From positions 1 through 44,557 of the forward strand of contig CAOKIU010000013.1 in assembly GCA_948468595.1 (NCBI GenBank): a stretch of 44,557 nt of DNA, written 5' to 3'. This document shows, one piece after another, positions 1-9,521 of the stretch. Position numbers and translations under genes: made by a program. The notes beneath the pieces are model-generated. The model saw nothing but the letters and a program-made list of their open reading frames with translations. It searched no databases and had not been told where the DNA came from. Every line of letters begins with the position of its first letter. The first letter of the stretch is position 1. The DNA is from an uncultured Christensenella sp. (GTDB lineage Bacteria; Bacillota; Clostridia; Christensenellales; UBA1750).

Positions 1-2038
1 GGCTGTAATCCGCATTCTCCACAAACGCGATGAACCAGCCGATTTCCCGCTCTTTATCCGAGCCGATTTCCGCAGTACCGGTCTTGCCGCAGATGCTCAG
101 CCCGTCGATGGCGACCCTGCGGCCGGTGCCCTCCTGCACCACGCGGCGCAGCATGGGCACCACGGTACTCAGCGCGCGCTGGGAGATGACGTTCTCCTTC
201 CAAACGGTGGCGGGGATTTCCTCCACGACTTCATATTCCGTGCCCGCCATGCGCCGCGTGGCCTTGACCAGGCGCGGCGTCATGATGTTGCCGCCGTTGG
301 CCATGCAGGAGAACATGCACGCCATCTGCAACGGGGAGGTGAGCAGCGCGCCCTGGCCATAGCCGGTGGAGGCCAGCAGCTGCTTGTTTTCATAATTCGC
401 GTTCTTGATGTAGCTGGGCATGGAAACGCGCAGGTCAAAGGGAATGCGCTCGTCAAAGCCCAGGTTCTTGAGGAAGGGCTCCAGTTTTTCCCAGCCCGCC
501 TTCAGCGCCACATCCGCAAAGTAGATGTTGTCCGACTTTGTGATGGCGTTGGACATGTTGACCGCGCCGGAATAATTGGAGACGCGCGTAATGGGCGGGT
601 AGGGCCAGTAGCCGGACGGCGTCCACTGCCGCTTTACGATCTGCCCCCGGAATTCGTAGTTTTCATCCACCACGTCCTTATCCAGGCACATGGCCGCAAT
701 CAGCGGCTTTATGGTGGAACCGGGGATATAGGAGCCCTGCACGGCGCGGTTGTAAAGCGGGCTGTTCGCGTCCTCGGCCACATAGGAGGCCAAGGTCGTC
801 GGGTCCGAATTGAGCACGAAGAGGTTGGGGTTGAAGTCCGGGAAGCTTGACAGCGCCAGCACGTCGCCGTTGGTGGGGTCAATAACCGCCACCGCGCCCG
901 CGTTGCCCTCTTGTGCCAAGGTGGCCAGCAGGTCCTCCGCCCGCTTTTGCAGGTCGTAGTCCAGCGTAACCTCCAAATCCAATCCGTCTTGCTTTTCCTT
1001 GCGGGCAACAGTGCTTTTGCGCTGTCCGTCGCTGAGGTAGATGTCCAGCGAGTATCCCTTAACCCCGCACAGCGTATCCTCATAGGCCGCTTCAAGCCCC
1101 GTCCTGCCGACAAAGGAGGAGATGTCGTACCGCTCAGGGTCCAGCGTCTCCATTTCCTCGGCGGTGATGGCGGAGCAATACCCCATGGAGTGGGCAAAGA
1201 AGTCGCCCTTGGGATAGTAGCGCAGCGGCGTCATAGAGGTGCGGTCCACGCCCACACCGGGGATGGAGCACAGCGCGCTTTCCGTGGCCTCGGAAATGCC
1301 GCCCGGCGGAAACGCCTTGACGACTGCGGAATCGTACTTCTGCGCCGTGGTGGAGGTCAGCACCTTTTCCACATCCGCCGTGCTCATGTTGAGGATGGAG
1401 GCCAGTGCCGAAAGAGTATAGGACTCGTCCTCCACCTTAGAGGGCTGGATGTAGACGCTCTCGGCATAGGCGTTGATGGCATAGGTGTTGTGCTGGCTAT
1501 CCAAAATCTCTCCCCGCGCGGGCCTTAATGTGCGCAGCCTCACCTCGGAAGTGGAGGTCAGGTCCGTGAAGATCACCGCGGGCGTCCAGTTGAGGTAAAA
1601 GGTGTCCTCATTTTGCGAATAGTCCAGGTTAAAGATCACTTCCTGGGTAAAATCGCCCAACAGCGGGCTTTGGTAGGTCAGCGTCGCGCTTTGCAGGTAA
1701 CGCTTGCCCGCCTCCACCGTCAGCTCGCCGTAGGCGATGGAGAGCCCCTGAAACTCGATGGCGTCATAGATCCGCTGGTGGCGGTCGGCAAAGTCGGCCA
1801 GCGCAACTCCTTCCTTGGCATCGGGCGTGAGCAATGCGTAGCACTTGCCGAAGTTGTATTCGTTCAGCAGCGAAATGTATTGGTCCAAAAAGGGCTTGGG
1901 GTCCTGCCTAGGCTCGTTCGGGTCCGCTGTGGCGGAGATGACCTTTTTAAGGTCGATCCCCGTGCCGGTCGTGCAGCCCACCAGCAGACACAGCGCCAGG
2001 ATCAGGATGATCAACTTGAATCCGCCGCTTTTCTTCAT
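1..2038 (-). CDS. MecA_N-type penicillin-binding transpeptidase, 3' end cut
   Basis: This is a class B penicillin-binding protein, the D,D-transpeptidase that cross-links peptidoglycan outside the membrane. The 679 visible codons start at an ATG behind an AGGGGG Shine-Dalgarno. The N-terminus is a lipoprotein-like signal with a lipobox ending LLVGC near residue 22. An NTF2-like MecA_N domain follows (about residues 45-150), then a dimerisation domain (about 160-360), then the transpeptidase domain. The catalytic motifs are all present: STIK with Ser441, SDN at 502-504 and KTGT from Lys652. The reading frame runs off the left edge shortly after the KTG motif, so perhaps only a few dozen residues are missing. 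MecA_N proteins are common in Bacillota and do not by themselves mean beta-lactam resistance. The gene diverges from the G5/3D cell-wall protein. Confidence 0.9.
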   Translation of the reverse strand, partial: MKKSGGFKLIILILALCLLVGCTTGTGIDLKKVISATADPNEPRQDPKPFLDQYISLLNEYNFGKCYALLTPDAKEGVALADFADRHQRIYDAIEFQGLSIAYGELTVEAGKRYLQSATLTYQSPLLGDFTQEVIFNLDYSQNEDTFYLNWTPAVIFTDLTSTSEVRLRTLRPARGEILDSQHNTYAINAYAESVYIQPSKVEDESYTLSALASILNMSTADVEKVLTSTTAQKYDSAVVKAFPPGGISEATESALCSIPGVGVDRTSMTPLRYYPKGDFFAHSMGYCSAITAEEMETLDPERYDISSFVGRTGLEAAYEDTLCGVKGYSLDIYLSDGQRKSTVARKEKQDGLDLEVTLDYDLQKRAEDLLATLAQEGNAGAVAVIDPTNGDVLALSSFPDFNPNLFVLNSDPTTLASYVAEDANSPLYNRAVQGSYIPGSTIKPLIAAMCLDKDVVDENYEFRGQIVKRQWTPSGYWPYPPITRVSNYSGAVNMSNAITKSDNIYFADVALKAGWEKLEPFLKNLGFDERIPFDLRVSMPSYIKNANYENKQLLASTGYGQGALLTSPLQMACMFSCMANGGNIMTPRLVKATRRMAGTEYEVVEEIPATVWKENVISQRALSTVVPMLRRVVQEGTGRRVAIDGLSICGKTGTAEIGSDKEREIGWFIAFVENADYS

Positions 2039-2080
2039 TTTCTCTTCGTCCCCCTGTCACGATGCGTCCTGTTGTGGTTT

Positions 2081-2109
2081 ATTATGTCATAAAGCGCCGC
2101 CCCTGTAAA
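2081..2109 (-). promoter_or_regulatory. Sigma-A promoter of the penicillin-binding protein gene
   Basis: Read on the minus strand, TTTACA (2104-2109) and CATAAT (2081-2086) are separated by 17 bases. Each hexamer matches consensus at 5 of 6 positions. The start codon lies about 40 bases downstream. The 319-base gap 2039-2357 otherwise holds the divergent promoter at 2275-2303 and a small imperfect hairpin near 2198-2221. Confidence 0.7.
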
Positions 2110-2274
2110 GAACGCAAATTTGGCAGGGATTGTTTCCAAGAGTGGATTAGCAAATGGAATTCCGCCAGGCGACGTCTGAATATGCCAAAGGCGTGTTGGG
2201 TGCTGGGCTCTGCCCAACATGGGATAAGGGACTCGAACGATTCGTCAAGCAAACATCGCATCTCCCTTTGAAAT

Positions 2275-2303
2275 TTGACTTATCCGCCCACATCCCTTAA
2301 AAT
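2275..2303 (+). promoter_or_regulatory. Sigma-A promoter of the G5/3D gene
   Basis: TTGACT (2275-2280) is followed after exactly 17 bases by TAAAAT (2298-2303), each 5 of 6 to consensus. Transcription would begin near 2310, about 48 bases before the start codon at 2358. The gene probably heads a unit that runs through rsmA. Confidence 0.7.
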
Positions 2304-2357
2304 AATCCCGACGGGGCGCAGCCCCGATGATCTCTGTTCAGAAAGCGAGGCAATGCA

Positions 2358-3665
2358 ATGGGCAATCTCGGGACAACACCGAAGGGCCCCTCCCGCCCGG
2401 GAAAAAGGCGGGGCGCCCTTGAAATATGGAACGCCTATGTGCGCGGATTCGAAGCGGCGGTCTTTGCCGTGGCGCGCGGCGCGCGGCGCTTTTTCGCCCT
2501 GTGCGCGCACGGGCTCGCCCTCGTCAGGGAGCTTCGGCCCACTTTGCGCGCGCTGTGCCTGGCGCTTGCCGCCGTGCTGGCCCTGGGCGCCGCGCTGAGC
2601 GCGCGGCCGGTGAGCCGGCTGGCCAGCACCAAGGGCGTCGTGCTCAAAGACGATCAGCGCAGCGTGCGGCTCAAGACGCGGGCCTCCACCGTGGCGGACC
2701 TGCTGAGCGAGTACCGCATCGTCCTTGGCGAGGGCGATGTGATCTACCCCGAGCTCTCCGCGCCCGTAGGCCGGGGGGACGAGGTGATGATCCGCCGCGC
2801 GCACCATCTGAGCGTCACTGCCGATGGAAAGACGCATGCCGTCGCCCTTCTCAACGGCACGGTGGACAAAGCGCTGCACCTGGCTGGCGTGGCCGTGGAT
2901 GAAAACGACATCGTGCAGCCCGCCTTGGACCAGCAGATTTCCCCGGGGATGGAGATCACCGTCAGCCGTGTGGACATCGCCGAGGAGGTGGAGCGCCGGC
3001 GCATTCCCTACCACATCACCTATCAGGATGACGACGATCTTTATATCGGCAAGGAGAAGATGGTCAAGCAGGGCAGCGAGGGCGTCAAAGAGGTCACCAT
3101 GCGCGTGGTCAAGGTCGACGGCGTGGAAACCGAGCGCACGGTTGTGACCGAAGAGGTGATTGAGCCCGCGCGCAACCGCATCGTCAGCAAGGGCGTCCGG
3201 CCCACGCCAACTCCGACGCCCAAACCCACGCCCAAGCCCACCAGCACGCCCAAGAAGTCCGCCAGCCCCAGCAAGACCGCCTCTCCCAGCAAGACCGCGT
3301 CCAAAACCGCCAAGCCCAAGGTGACGCCCGACCCGGATAAGACCAACGCCAGCAACGTCACCGACAAGACCATCACCGTCGATGGCAAGAGCTACGAATA
3401 CTCCCGCACCCTCACGGTGATGATCACCGCCTATACCCATACCGGCCGCAAGACCTCCACCGGCGTCTGGCCCCAGGTGGGCACTGTCGCGGTGGATAAG
3501 AGCGTCATTCCCTACGGCACCAAGCTCTATATTCCCGGCTATGGCTTTGGCGTGGCGCAGGATACCGGCGTGTCCGGCAACCACATCGACGTCTTCTTTG
3601 ATACGGAAGCCGAGTGCGTCAAGTATGGCCGCAAGCGCGACCGCACCATCTATATTCTCGATTGA
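2358..3665 (+). CDS. YabE-like protein with DUF348 repeats, G5 and 3D domains
   Basis: This is a predicted cell-wall-active protein of 435 residues. A basic cytoplasmic leader of about 60 residues precedes one membrane segment (about 64-82). Two DUF348-type ubiquitin-like repeats follow (about 93-147 and 149-205), then a G5 domain (about 206-278). A Pro/Thr/Lys/Ser linker (281-330) leads to a C-terminal 3D domain (about 350-434). The three aspartates that name the 3D fold fit Asp380 (AVDKSVIPYG), Asp402 (AQDTG) and Asp411 (IDVFFDT). 3D domains are related to the catalytic domain of MltA lytic transglycosylases, so peptidoglycan cleavage is likely but inferred. In Bacillus subtilis yabE lies just upstream of rnmV and rsmA. 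Here rsmA follows directly and no rnmV is present. The leader ahead of the membrane segment is longer than usual. Confidence 0.85.
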   Translation: MGNLGTTPKGPSRPGKRRGALEIWNAYVRGFEAAVFAVARGARRFFALCAHGLALVRELRPTLRALCLALAAVLALGAALSARPVSRLASTKGVVLKDDQRSVRLKTRASTVADLLSEYRIVLGEGDVIYPELSAPVGRGDEVMIRRAHHLSVTADGKTHAVALLNGTVDKALHLAGVAVDENDIVQPALDQQISPGMEITVSRVDIAEEVERRRIPYHITYQDDDDLYIGKEKMVKQGSEGVKEVTMRVVKVDGVETERTVVTEEVIEPARNRIVSKGVRPTPTPTPKPTPKPTSTPKKSASPSKTASPSKTASKTAKPKVTPDPDKTNASNVTDKTITVDGKSYEYSRTLTVMITAYTHTGRKTSTGVWPQVGTVAVDKSVIPYGTKLYIPGYGFGVAQDTGVSGNHIDVFFDTEAECVKYGRKRDRTIYILD

Positions 3666-3727
3666 CGAAAGAACGGGCTGCCCGCCGCCCTCCGCGCGGC
3701 CTGCGAACGCAAGGGGAGGATTATAAC

Positions 3728-4588
3728 ATGACGACAGGTGAGATTATGACGCTGCTGCGCGCGCGGGGGTTCCGCTTCACGCACAGCCTGGGACAAAACT
3801 TCCTAACGGATGAGGAAACGCTCGCGTCCATCGTTCGCGCCGCGGATGTCGCGGGCGAGAACGTGCTGGAGATCGGCGCGGGCGCGGGCTGCCTGACCAA
3901 GGAGCTGGCCGCGCGCGCCAAGCGGGTCATGGCCGTGGAGATTGATTCCGCGCTCATCCCCGTGCTGCAAACGGTGCTCTTTCCGCAGAAGAACGTGCGC
4001 GTGATCCACGGCGATGCGCTGAAGCTGGATCTAAAGTCGCTGACGGAGGAGTACTTTGACGGCGAGCCCTTTGTCGTGGCGGCCAACCTCCCGTATTCCA
4101 TCACCACGCCCATTCTCTTTCGGCTGCTGGAGGAGGACCTGCCCGCCAAGCGCATGTGCCTGATGCTGCAAAAGGAGGCCGTTGGGCGCGTGATTGCGCG
4201 GCCCGGCGCAAAGGAATACGGCCCCTTGGCAATCCTTTGCGCCTATCGCGCCGAGGCGAGCGCCGTGCTCACCGCCGCGCCCCATTGCTTTTATCCGCAG
4301 CCGCACGTGGAGTCCACGGTGATTCTGCTGCGCCTGAGGCCGCACGGCGCAAAGGTGGACCAGCCCGCCTTCCTGCGCTTTGTCAAGGCGTGCTTCCTGA
4401 TGCGCCGCAAGACGCTGCTAAACAACCTGCTCGCCCTGGGGCTCGCCCGCCAAGACGCGGAGGAGGCGCTCATCCAGGCCGGCATTTCTCCCGGCGCGCG
4501 CGCCGAAACGCTCTCTTTGGACACATTCCTCAATCTTTACCAAATAGTCGCCATTCCGCCTGTTTCCAAGCCGGAAAATGTGGTATAA
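3728..4588 (+). CDS. rsmA: 16S rRNA dimethyladenosine transferase RsmA (KsgA)
   Basis: This 286-residue enzyme uses S-adenosylmethionine to dimethylate two adjacent adenosines in the 3'-terminal helix of 16S rRNA during late 30S assembly. The N-terminal GQNFL motif is at residues 22-26. The SAM-binding motif I reads EIGAGAG near 48-54, with alanine where most members have proline. The catalytic NLPY motif is at 120-123, and a basic [11 protein letters not shown] segment lies in the C-terminal helical domain. I chose the ATG at 3728 because GGGGAGG lies just upstream and it gives the normal family length; the frame stays open further upstream without support. The promoter of the rubrerythrin gene overlaps its last codons. 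Confidence 0.95.
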   Translation: MTTGEIMTLLRARGFRFTHSLGQNFLTDEETLASIVRAADVAGENVLEIGAGAGCLTKELAARAKRVMAVEIDSALIPVLQTVLFPQKNVRVIHGDALKLDLKSLTEEYFDGEPFVVAANLPYSITTPILFRLLEEDLPAKRMCLMLQKEAVGRVIARPGAKEYGPLAILCAYRAEASAVLTAAPHCFYPQPHVESTVILLRLRPHGAKVDQPAFLRFVKACFLMRRKTLLNNLLALGLARQDAEEALIQAGISPGARAETLSLDTFLNLYQIVAIPPVSKPENVV

Positions 4589-4589
4589 T
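4581..4589 (+). promoter_or_regulatory. Extended -10 promoter of the rubrerythrin gene
   Basis: The sequence TGG-TATAAT is a perfect -10 hexamer with the upstream TG of an extended -10 element. No good -35 is visible at 17 bases, which extended -10 promoters can tolerate. It overlaps the 3' end of rsmA and lies 28 bases before the rubrerythrin start, so that gene can be transcribed independently. Confidence 0.6.
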
Positions 4590-4617
4590 CTTCGTAAAGA
4601 GAAAGGGAGGATTTACC

Positions 4618-5160
4618 ATGGAAAACATCAAGGGAACCAAGACCGAAGCCAATCTGGCGGCCGCCTTTGCCGGCGAATCTCAGGCGCGCAACAAGTACAC
4701 CTACTACGCTTCCGCCGCCCGCAAGGAGGGCTATGTTCAAATCGCCAAGTTCTTTGAAGAGACCGCGGGCAATGAGAAGGAGCACGCCAAGATCTGGTTT
4801 AAGCTCCTTAACGACGGCGCGGTCCCTGCGACGGATCAAAACCTCAAGGACGCCGCCGCCGGCGAGCACTACGAGTGGACGGAAATGTACGCCCAGTTTG
4901 CCAAGGAGGCCAGGGAAGAGGGCTTCGAGCGCATTGCCGCGCTCTTTGAGGCGGTGGGCAAGATCGAAAAGGAGCACGAGGAGCGCTATAACAAGCTGCT
5001 CCAGAACCTGGAGCAGGGCAAGGTCTTTGCTCGCGGCGACGAGATGATGTGGATCTGCTCCAACTGCGGCCACATTCACTTTGGCAAGAGCGCGCCCGAG
5101 GTCTGCCCGGTTTGCGCCCATCCCCAGGCCTACTTTGAACTCAAGGCAACCAATTACTAA
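4618..5160 (+). CDS. rbr: Rubrerythrin
   Basis: This is a 180-residue cytoplasmic NADH-peroxidase component that protects anaerobes from hydrogen peroxide. The N-terminal ferritin-like four-helix domain (about 1-140) carries the di-iron ligands in [17 protein letters not shown] and KIEKEHEE. The C-terminal rubredoxin domain has its iron site in CSNCG (near 146-150) and CPVCAH (near 163-168). The length is normal for the family. The start follows AAAGGGAGG, with its own extended -10 promoter upstream and a hairpin downstream, so it appears to be a single-gene unit. The 47-residue zinc ribbon at 10639 resembles only the rubredoxin-like part. Confidence 0.95.
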   Translation: MENIKGTKTEANLAAAFAGESQARNKYTYYASAARKEGYVQIAKFFEETAGNEKEHAKIWFKLLNDGAVPATDQNLKDAAAGEHYEWTEMYAQFAKEAREEGFERIAALFEAVGKIEKEHEERYNKLLQNLEQGKVFARGDEMMWICSNCGHIHFGKSAPEVCPVCAHPQAYFELKATNY

Positions 5161-5169
5161 ATCGCGTAA

Positions 5170-5201
5170 AAAGTGTCCGGAAGCGTGCTTTCGGACACTT
5201 T
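5170..5201. terminator. Hairpin after rubrerythrin
   Basis: A 15-base arm (5170-5184) pairs with 5187-5201 with one G-T wobble, closing on a tight loop. The 3' arm ends in TTT but no long U-tract follows, so termination may be partial. Confidence 0.55.
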
Positions 5202-5226
5202 GCTATGGAAGAGGAGGCGCATGGCG

Positions 5227-5637
5227 ATGAACAGCAAAGAAGTGAGGGTGGGCGCGTGCCTGCTTGCGGACGACATGGAGCGCATGGTTCCCTTCTACAG
5301 AGACACGCTCGGCCTCACTGCGAAGTGGGATGGCGGAGATTTTGCGGAATTTGAGACGGCAAGCGGGGAGCTCTCCCTGTTTATGTACAGCAGAAGGGCC
5401 TTCGTGCAGGCGATAGGGGAGCGCCACATTCCCTCCCAGGGAATCAATCAGACCTTTGAAATCGCCCTGTGGCTGCCATCCTTTGCCGATGTGGACGCGG
5501 AGTACGAGCGCCTGGCAAAGCTGAATGTGCGGTTTCCAACGGGAGCGCCCACGACCTTTTCCTTTGGCATCCGCAACTTCTACGCTGCCGACCCGGAGGG
5601 CAACCTTCTGGAAATCGGCAGCAGGAGCGCGTCATAA
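5227..5637 (+). CDS. VOC (glyoxalase/bleomycin-resistance fold) family protein
   Basis: This is a small protein of 136 residues with the paired beta-alpha-beta-beta-beta layout of the vicinal oxygen chelate superfamily. The N-terminal module contains DMERMVPFYRDTLGL, and the C-terminal module ends in FYAADPEGNLLEIGS, a typical family ending with a glutamate metal ligand. The substrate cannot be read from the sequence; members include lyases, dioxygenases and drug-binding proteins. Two start codons are possible. ATG 5227 sits 9 bases after AGGAGG (5212-5217), whereas ATG 5221 is only 3 bases away, so I prefer 5227. The gene lies alone between two hairpins. Confidence 0.75.
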   Translation: MNSKEVRVGACLLADDMERMVPFYRDTLGLTAKWDGGDFAEFETASGELSLFMYSRRAFVQAIGERHIPSQGINQTFEIALWLPSFADVDAEYERLAKLNVRFPTGAPTTFSFGIRNFYAADPEGNLLEIGSRSAS

Positions 5638-5650
5638 CGCCAGAAGAATG

Positions 5651-5685
5651 AAACCCCCGCAGATCCAACGATCTGCGGGGGTTTT
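5651..5685. terminator. Bidirectional intrinsic terminator between the VOC gene and groEL
   Basis: A perfect 15-bp stem (5651-5665 with 5670-5684) closes on the tetraloop CAAC. It is followed by T on the plus strand and by a short T run on the minus strand. It lies between two convergent genes and can serve both. Confidence 0.85.
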
Positions 5686-5705
5686 CTATCGCTTATGCGC
5701 GGGGA

Positions 5706-7334
<1,629 letters not shown>

Positions 7335-7391
7335 CTACCTCCATTTTCGTCTGATGGGCTGCGTTGGGGCGGCTCGTTGGAGCCTTTGGTC

Positions 7392-7682
7392 TTAGTCCTC
7401 CAGAATGGCGAGAATGTCGCTCTGACGGACGATGGTGTACTCCTGCTTCTCCACCTTGACCTCGGTTCCCGCATACTTCTGATAGATGACCTTCTGGCCG
7501 ACGGAAACCTCCATCTTGACCTCCTTGCCATCCACCATGCCGCCGGGGCCGACCTCGACGATCTCGGCGAACTGCGGCTTTTCCTTGCCAGCCGCGCCGG
7601 CCAGGATGAGTCCGCTGGCGGTGGTCACTTCCACCTCGACATTTTTGAGAACCACATGGTCTCCCAAAGGCTTGATGCGCAT
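7392..7682 (-). CDS. groS: 10-kDa co-chaperonin GroES
   Basis: This 96-residue lid forms a heptamer over the GroEL cage. The N-terminus MRIKPLGDHVVLKN and the C-terminal EYTIVRQSDILAILE are family signatures. The mobile loop that contacts GroEL lies near residues 18-34. The start has a strong AAGGAGG on the minus strand (within 7690-7700). It is the first gene of the operon and lies directly downstream of CIRCE. Confidence 0.97.
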   Translation of the reverse strand: MRIKPLGDHVVLKNVEVEVTTASGLILAGAAGKEKPQFAEIVEVGPGGMVDGKEVKMEVSVGQKVIYQKYAGTEVKVEKQEYTIVRQSDILAILED

Positions 7683-7721
7683 AGCAATAGACCTCCTTGT
7701 CTAATTCGTCGTCCGGGTTTG

Positions 7722-7748
7722 TTAGCACTCGATGATGGTGAGTGCTAA
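7722..7748. promoter_or_regulatory. CIRCE operator (HrcA binding site)
   Basis: TTAGCACTC and GAGTGCTAA form a perfect 9-base inverted repeat around a 9-base spacer, an exact match to consensus CIRCE. In Bacillota HrcA binds this site and represses groESL until heat or unfolded protein titrates it. It sits about 40 bases before groES. I could not choose a single convincing -35/-10 pair for the minus-strand promoter upstream of it. Confidence 0.97.
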
Positions 7749-7905
7749 ATACAGGTATTAGTTTACAAAAACCATGCCGATGACGCAAACATCACGGCAT
7801 CGTCTTTTTCGCCGTTTTTGACTGAATTTTTAAAATATCCCATTCGATCTCACTATTTGAGCGTAATGCTCTCGATTTCTCTGCGTTTCGGTTTTTCCCT
7901 TAAAT

Positions 7906-7934
7906 TTGACATCAGCCCGCCCCGCGTCTATAAT
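7906..7934 (+). promoter_or_regulatory. Perfect consensus sigma-A promoter
   Basis: TTGACA (7906-7911), 17 bases, then TATAAT (7929-7934): both hexamers and the spacing are ideal. Transcription should start near 7941, which rules out start codons upstream of that point for the deaminase. Confidence 0.9.
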
Positions 7935-7976
7935 GTAAGCGGAAATGGGACAGGCTATTATATGGAGGTGCTGCGC

Positions 7977-8438
7977 TTGACATTCACAAAGTGGGACCAT
8001 CGTTTTATGGAAATGACGGACACCATTGCCGGTTGGGCGTCCTGCTACCAGGAGAATCGAAAGATGGGGGCGGTGATTGTGCGCGACAAGCGCATCCTCA
8101 CCACAGGTTACAACGGCGCGCCGCAGGGCGTCAAGCCCTGTGTGGAGCGGGGAGAGTGCATGCGCCGGAAGATGAACATCCCATCGGGCACCCGGGCGGA
8201 GGTCTGCTACGCGGTGCATGCGGAGCAGAACGCGCTCATCCAGGCGGCGCGGCTGGGGGTATCGGTATTCGGGGCGACGATGTACGTCACCTACAGCCCC
8301 TGCATCATCTGCGCAAGGCTGCTCATCAACGCGGGCATCGTGCGGGTGATCTATCGCTACGATTACCCCGACGACTTTTCCAAAGAAATATTGAAGGAGG
8401 CGGGCGTTGAGCTGATTCGCTTCGACCCGCAAGCGTGA
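7977..8438 (+). CDS. Deoxycytidylate (dCMP) deaminase family protein
   Basis: This enzyme probably deaminates dCMP to dUMP, feeding thymidylate synthesis, through a zinc-bound water. The zinc signature is complete: CYAVHAEQNA supplies the His and catalytic Glu, and YSPCIICARLL supplies the PCxxC cysteines. The N-terminal part RKMGAVIVRDKRILTTGYNG matches the family. The frame is open from 7818, but the promoter at 7906-7934 excludes the upstream ATG. GGAGGTG (7964-7970) is well placed for TTG 7977, giving 153 residues, the usual size. ATG 7962 is a weaker alternative. ComEB proteins belong to the same family. It is followed at once by the glycosyltransferase. Confidence 0.88.
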   Translation: MTFTKWDHRFMEMTDTIAGWASCYQENRKMGAVIVRDKRILTTGYNGAPQGVKPCVERGECMRRKMNIPSGTRAEVCYAVHAEQNALIQAARLGVSVFGATMYVTYSPCIICARLLINAGIVRVIYRYDYPDDFSKEILKEAGVELIRFDPQA

Positions 8439-8446
8439 GATTGTCC

Positions 8447-9388
8447 ATGAGTAAACTGATTTCGGTGGTGGTTCCGCTCTATAACGAAGAGGAAGTCATC
8501 CAAGAGTCCTATCGCAGGCTGAGCCAGGTGCTCTCCTCCCTGGAGGAGGATTACGAGCTCATCTTTGTCAACGACGGCAGCCGCGACCGCACCTTCGAGC
8601 TCGCCCGGGAGATTCAGCAAAAGGATGCGCGCGTGGTGCTGGTGGATTTTGCCCGCAACTTTGGCCACCAAATGGCGGTTTCCGCCGGCCTTGAGCAGGC
8701 GCGGGGTGACGCGGTGGTCATAATCGACGCGGACCTTCAGGACCCGCCCGAGCTCATCCCCCGCATGGTGGAGATGTGGAAAGGCGGCGCGGAGGTGGTC
8801 TACGGCAAGCGCGTCTCGCGCCAGGGCGAGTCCTTCTTTAAAAAGATGACGGCGTTTTGCTACTATCGCGTGCTGGACGCGCTTTCGGGCTGGAAGATTC
8901 CCAAGGACACGGGGGATTTCCGCTTGATGGATCGGAAGGTTGCCGACGTCATGCGCCAAATGCCCGAGCACAACCGCTTTTTGCGCGGCATGGTCGCCTG
9001 GGTGGGCTTCCGCCAGGAACCCATTGAGTTTGTGCGCGAGGAGCGGTTTGCGGGCGTTACCAAATACCCGCTAAAGAAGATGCTCAAGCTCGCCTCCGAC
9101 GGCATCGTTTCCTTTTCGGGCAAGCCCTTTGGCATCATGCGCTGGGCGGGCGGCGCGCTGAGCGCGGCGGGACTGATTCTGCTGGTTGTTCTGCTCATCT
9201 TGTGGGCGGTGACCGGCAGCGCGTCCGGCTGGCCGCTGGCGATGGGGGCGACGCTGCTGGTAGGAGGGCTGAACCTGTTTGCGCTGGGCATATGCGGCGT
9301 GTACTTCGAGCGCATGTACGACGAGCTCAAGGGACGGCCGCTCTACATCGTGCGCCAGGTCTATCGCGGAAGCGAGGAGGCGCTTTGA
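8447..9388 (+). CDS. Family 2 membrane glycosyltransferase (DPM1/GtrB-like)
   Basis: This 313-residue enzyme most likely transfers a sugar from a nucleotide donor to a polyprenyl phosphate at the inner face of the membrane. The GT-A domain (about 1-225) opens with ISVVVPLYNEEEVI and carries FVNDGSRD and the DADLQDPPE metal-binding motif. Two C-terminal membrane segments follow (about 235-256 and 262-284), then the family-typical tail YDELKGRPLYIVRQVY. ATG 8447 is favoured; a GTG at 8435 overlaps the deaminase stop and is possible. No good Shine-Dalgarno is present, so coupling to the deaminase is likely. The sugar and the final polymer cannot be told. Confidence 0.87.
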   Translation: MSKLISVVVPLYNEEEVIQESYRRLSQVLSSLEEDYELIFVNDGSRDRTFELAREIQQKDARVVLVDFARNFGHQMAVSAGLEQARGDAVVIIDADLQDPPELIPRMVEMWKGGAEVVYGKRVSRQGESFFKKMTAFCYYRVLDALSGWKIPKDTGDFRLMDRKVADVMRQMPEHNRFLRGMVAWVGFRQEPIEFVREERFAGVTKYPLKKMLKLASDGIVSFSGKPFGIMRWAGGALSAAGLILLVVLLILWAVTGSASGWPLAMGATLLVGGLNLFALGICGVYFERMYDELKGRPLYIVRQVYRGSEEAL

Positions 9389-9451
9389 CCGCTTGGCGGC
9401 CAGTCTTAAGTCGTTAATTATTTACCGATTATTTCATCTTTTGATCTTGCC

Positions 9452-9480
9452 TTTACTGCACAAATAGCGTAAAATATACT
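9452..9480 (+). promoter_or_regulatory. Sigma-A promoter of gap
   Basis: TTTACT (9452-9457) and TATACT (9475-9480) are 17 bases apart. A near-perfect Shine-Dalgarno, TAAGGAGGT (9504-9512), lies 9 bases before the gap start, which suits a highly expressed glycolytic gene. Confidence 0.65.
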
Positions 9481-9521
9481 TGTAATCTAGTAGACTTAGT
9501 CTTTAAGGAGGTTTTTTTCCA

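Noticed and set aside
2280-3584. A 434-codon minus-strand ORF opposite the G5/3D gene
   Set aside because: The plus-strand protein has four recognisable domains and its own promoter; the opposite frame is a composition artefact.
7774-7798. ATGCCG...CGGCAT hairpin as a terminator
   Set aside because: No plus-strand gene ends before it, and on the minus strand it lies upstream of groES, so termination makes no sense.
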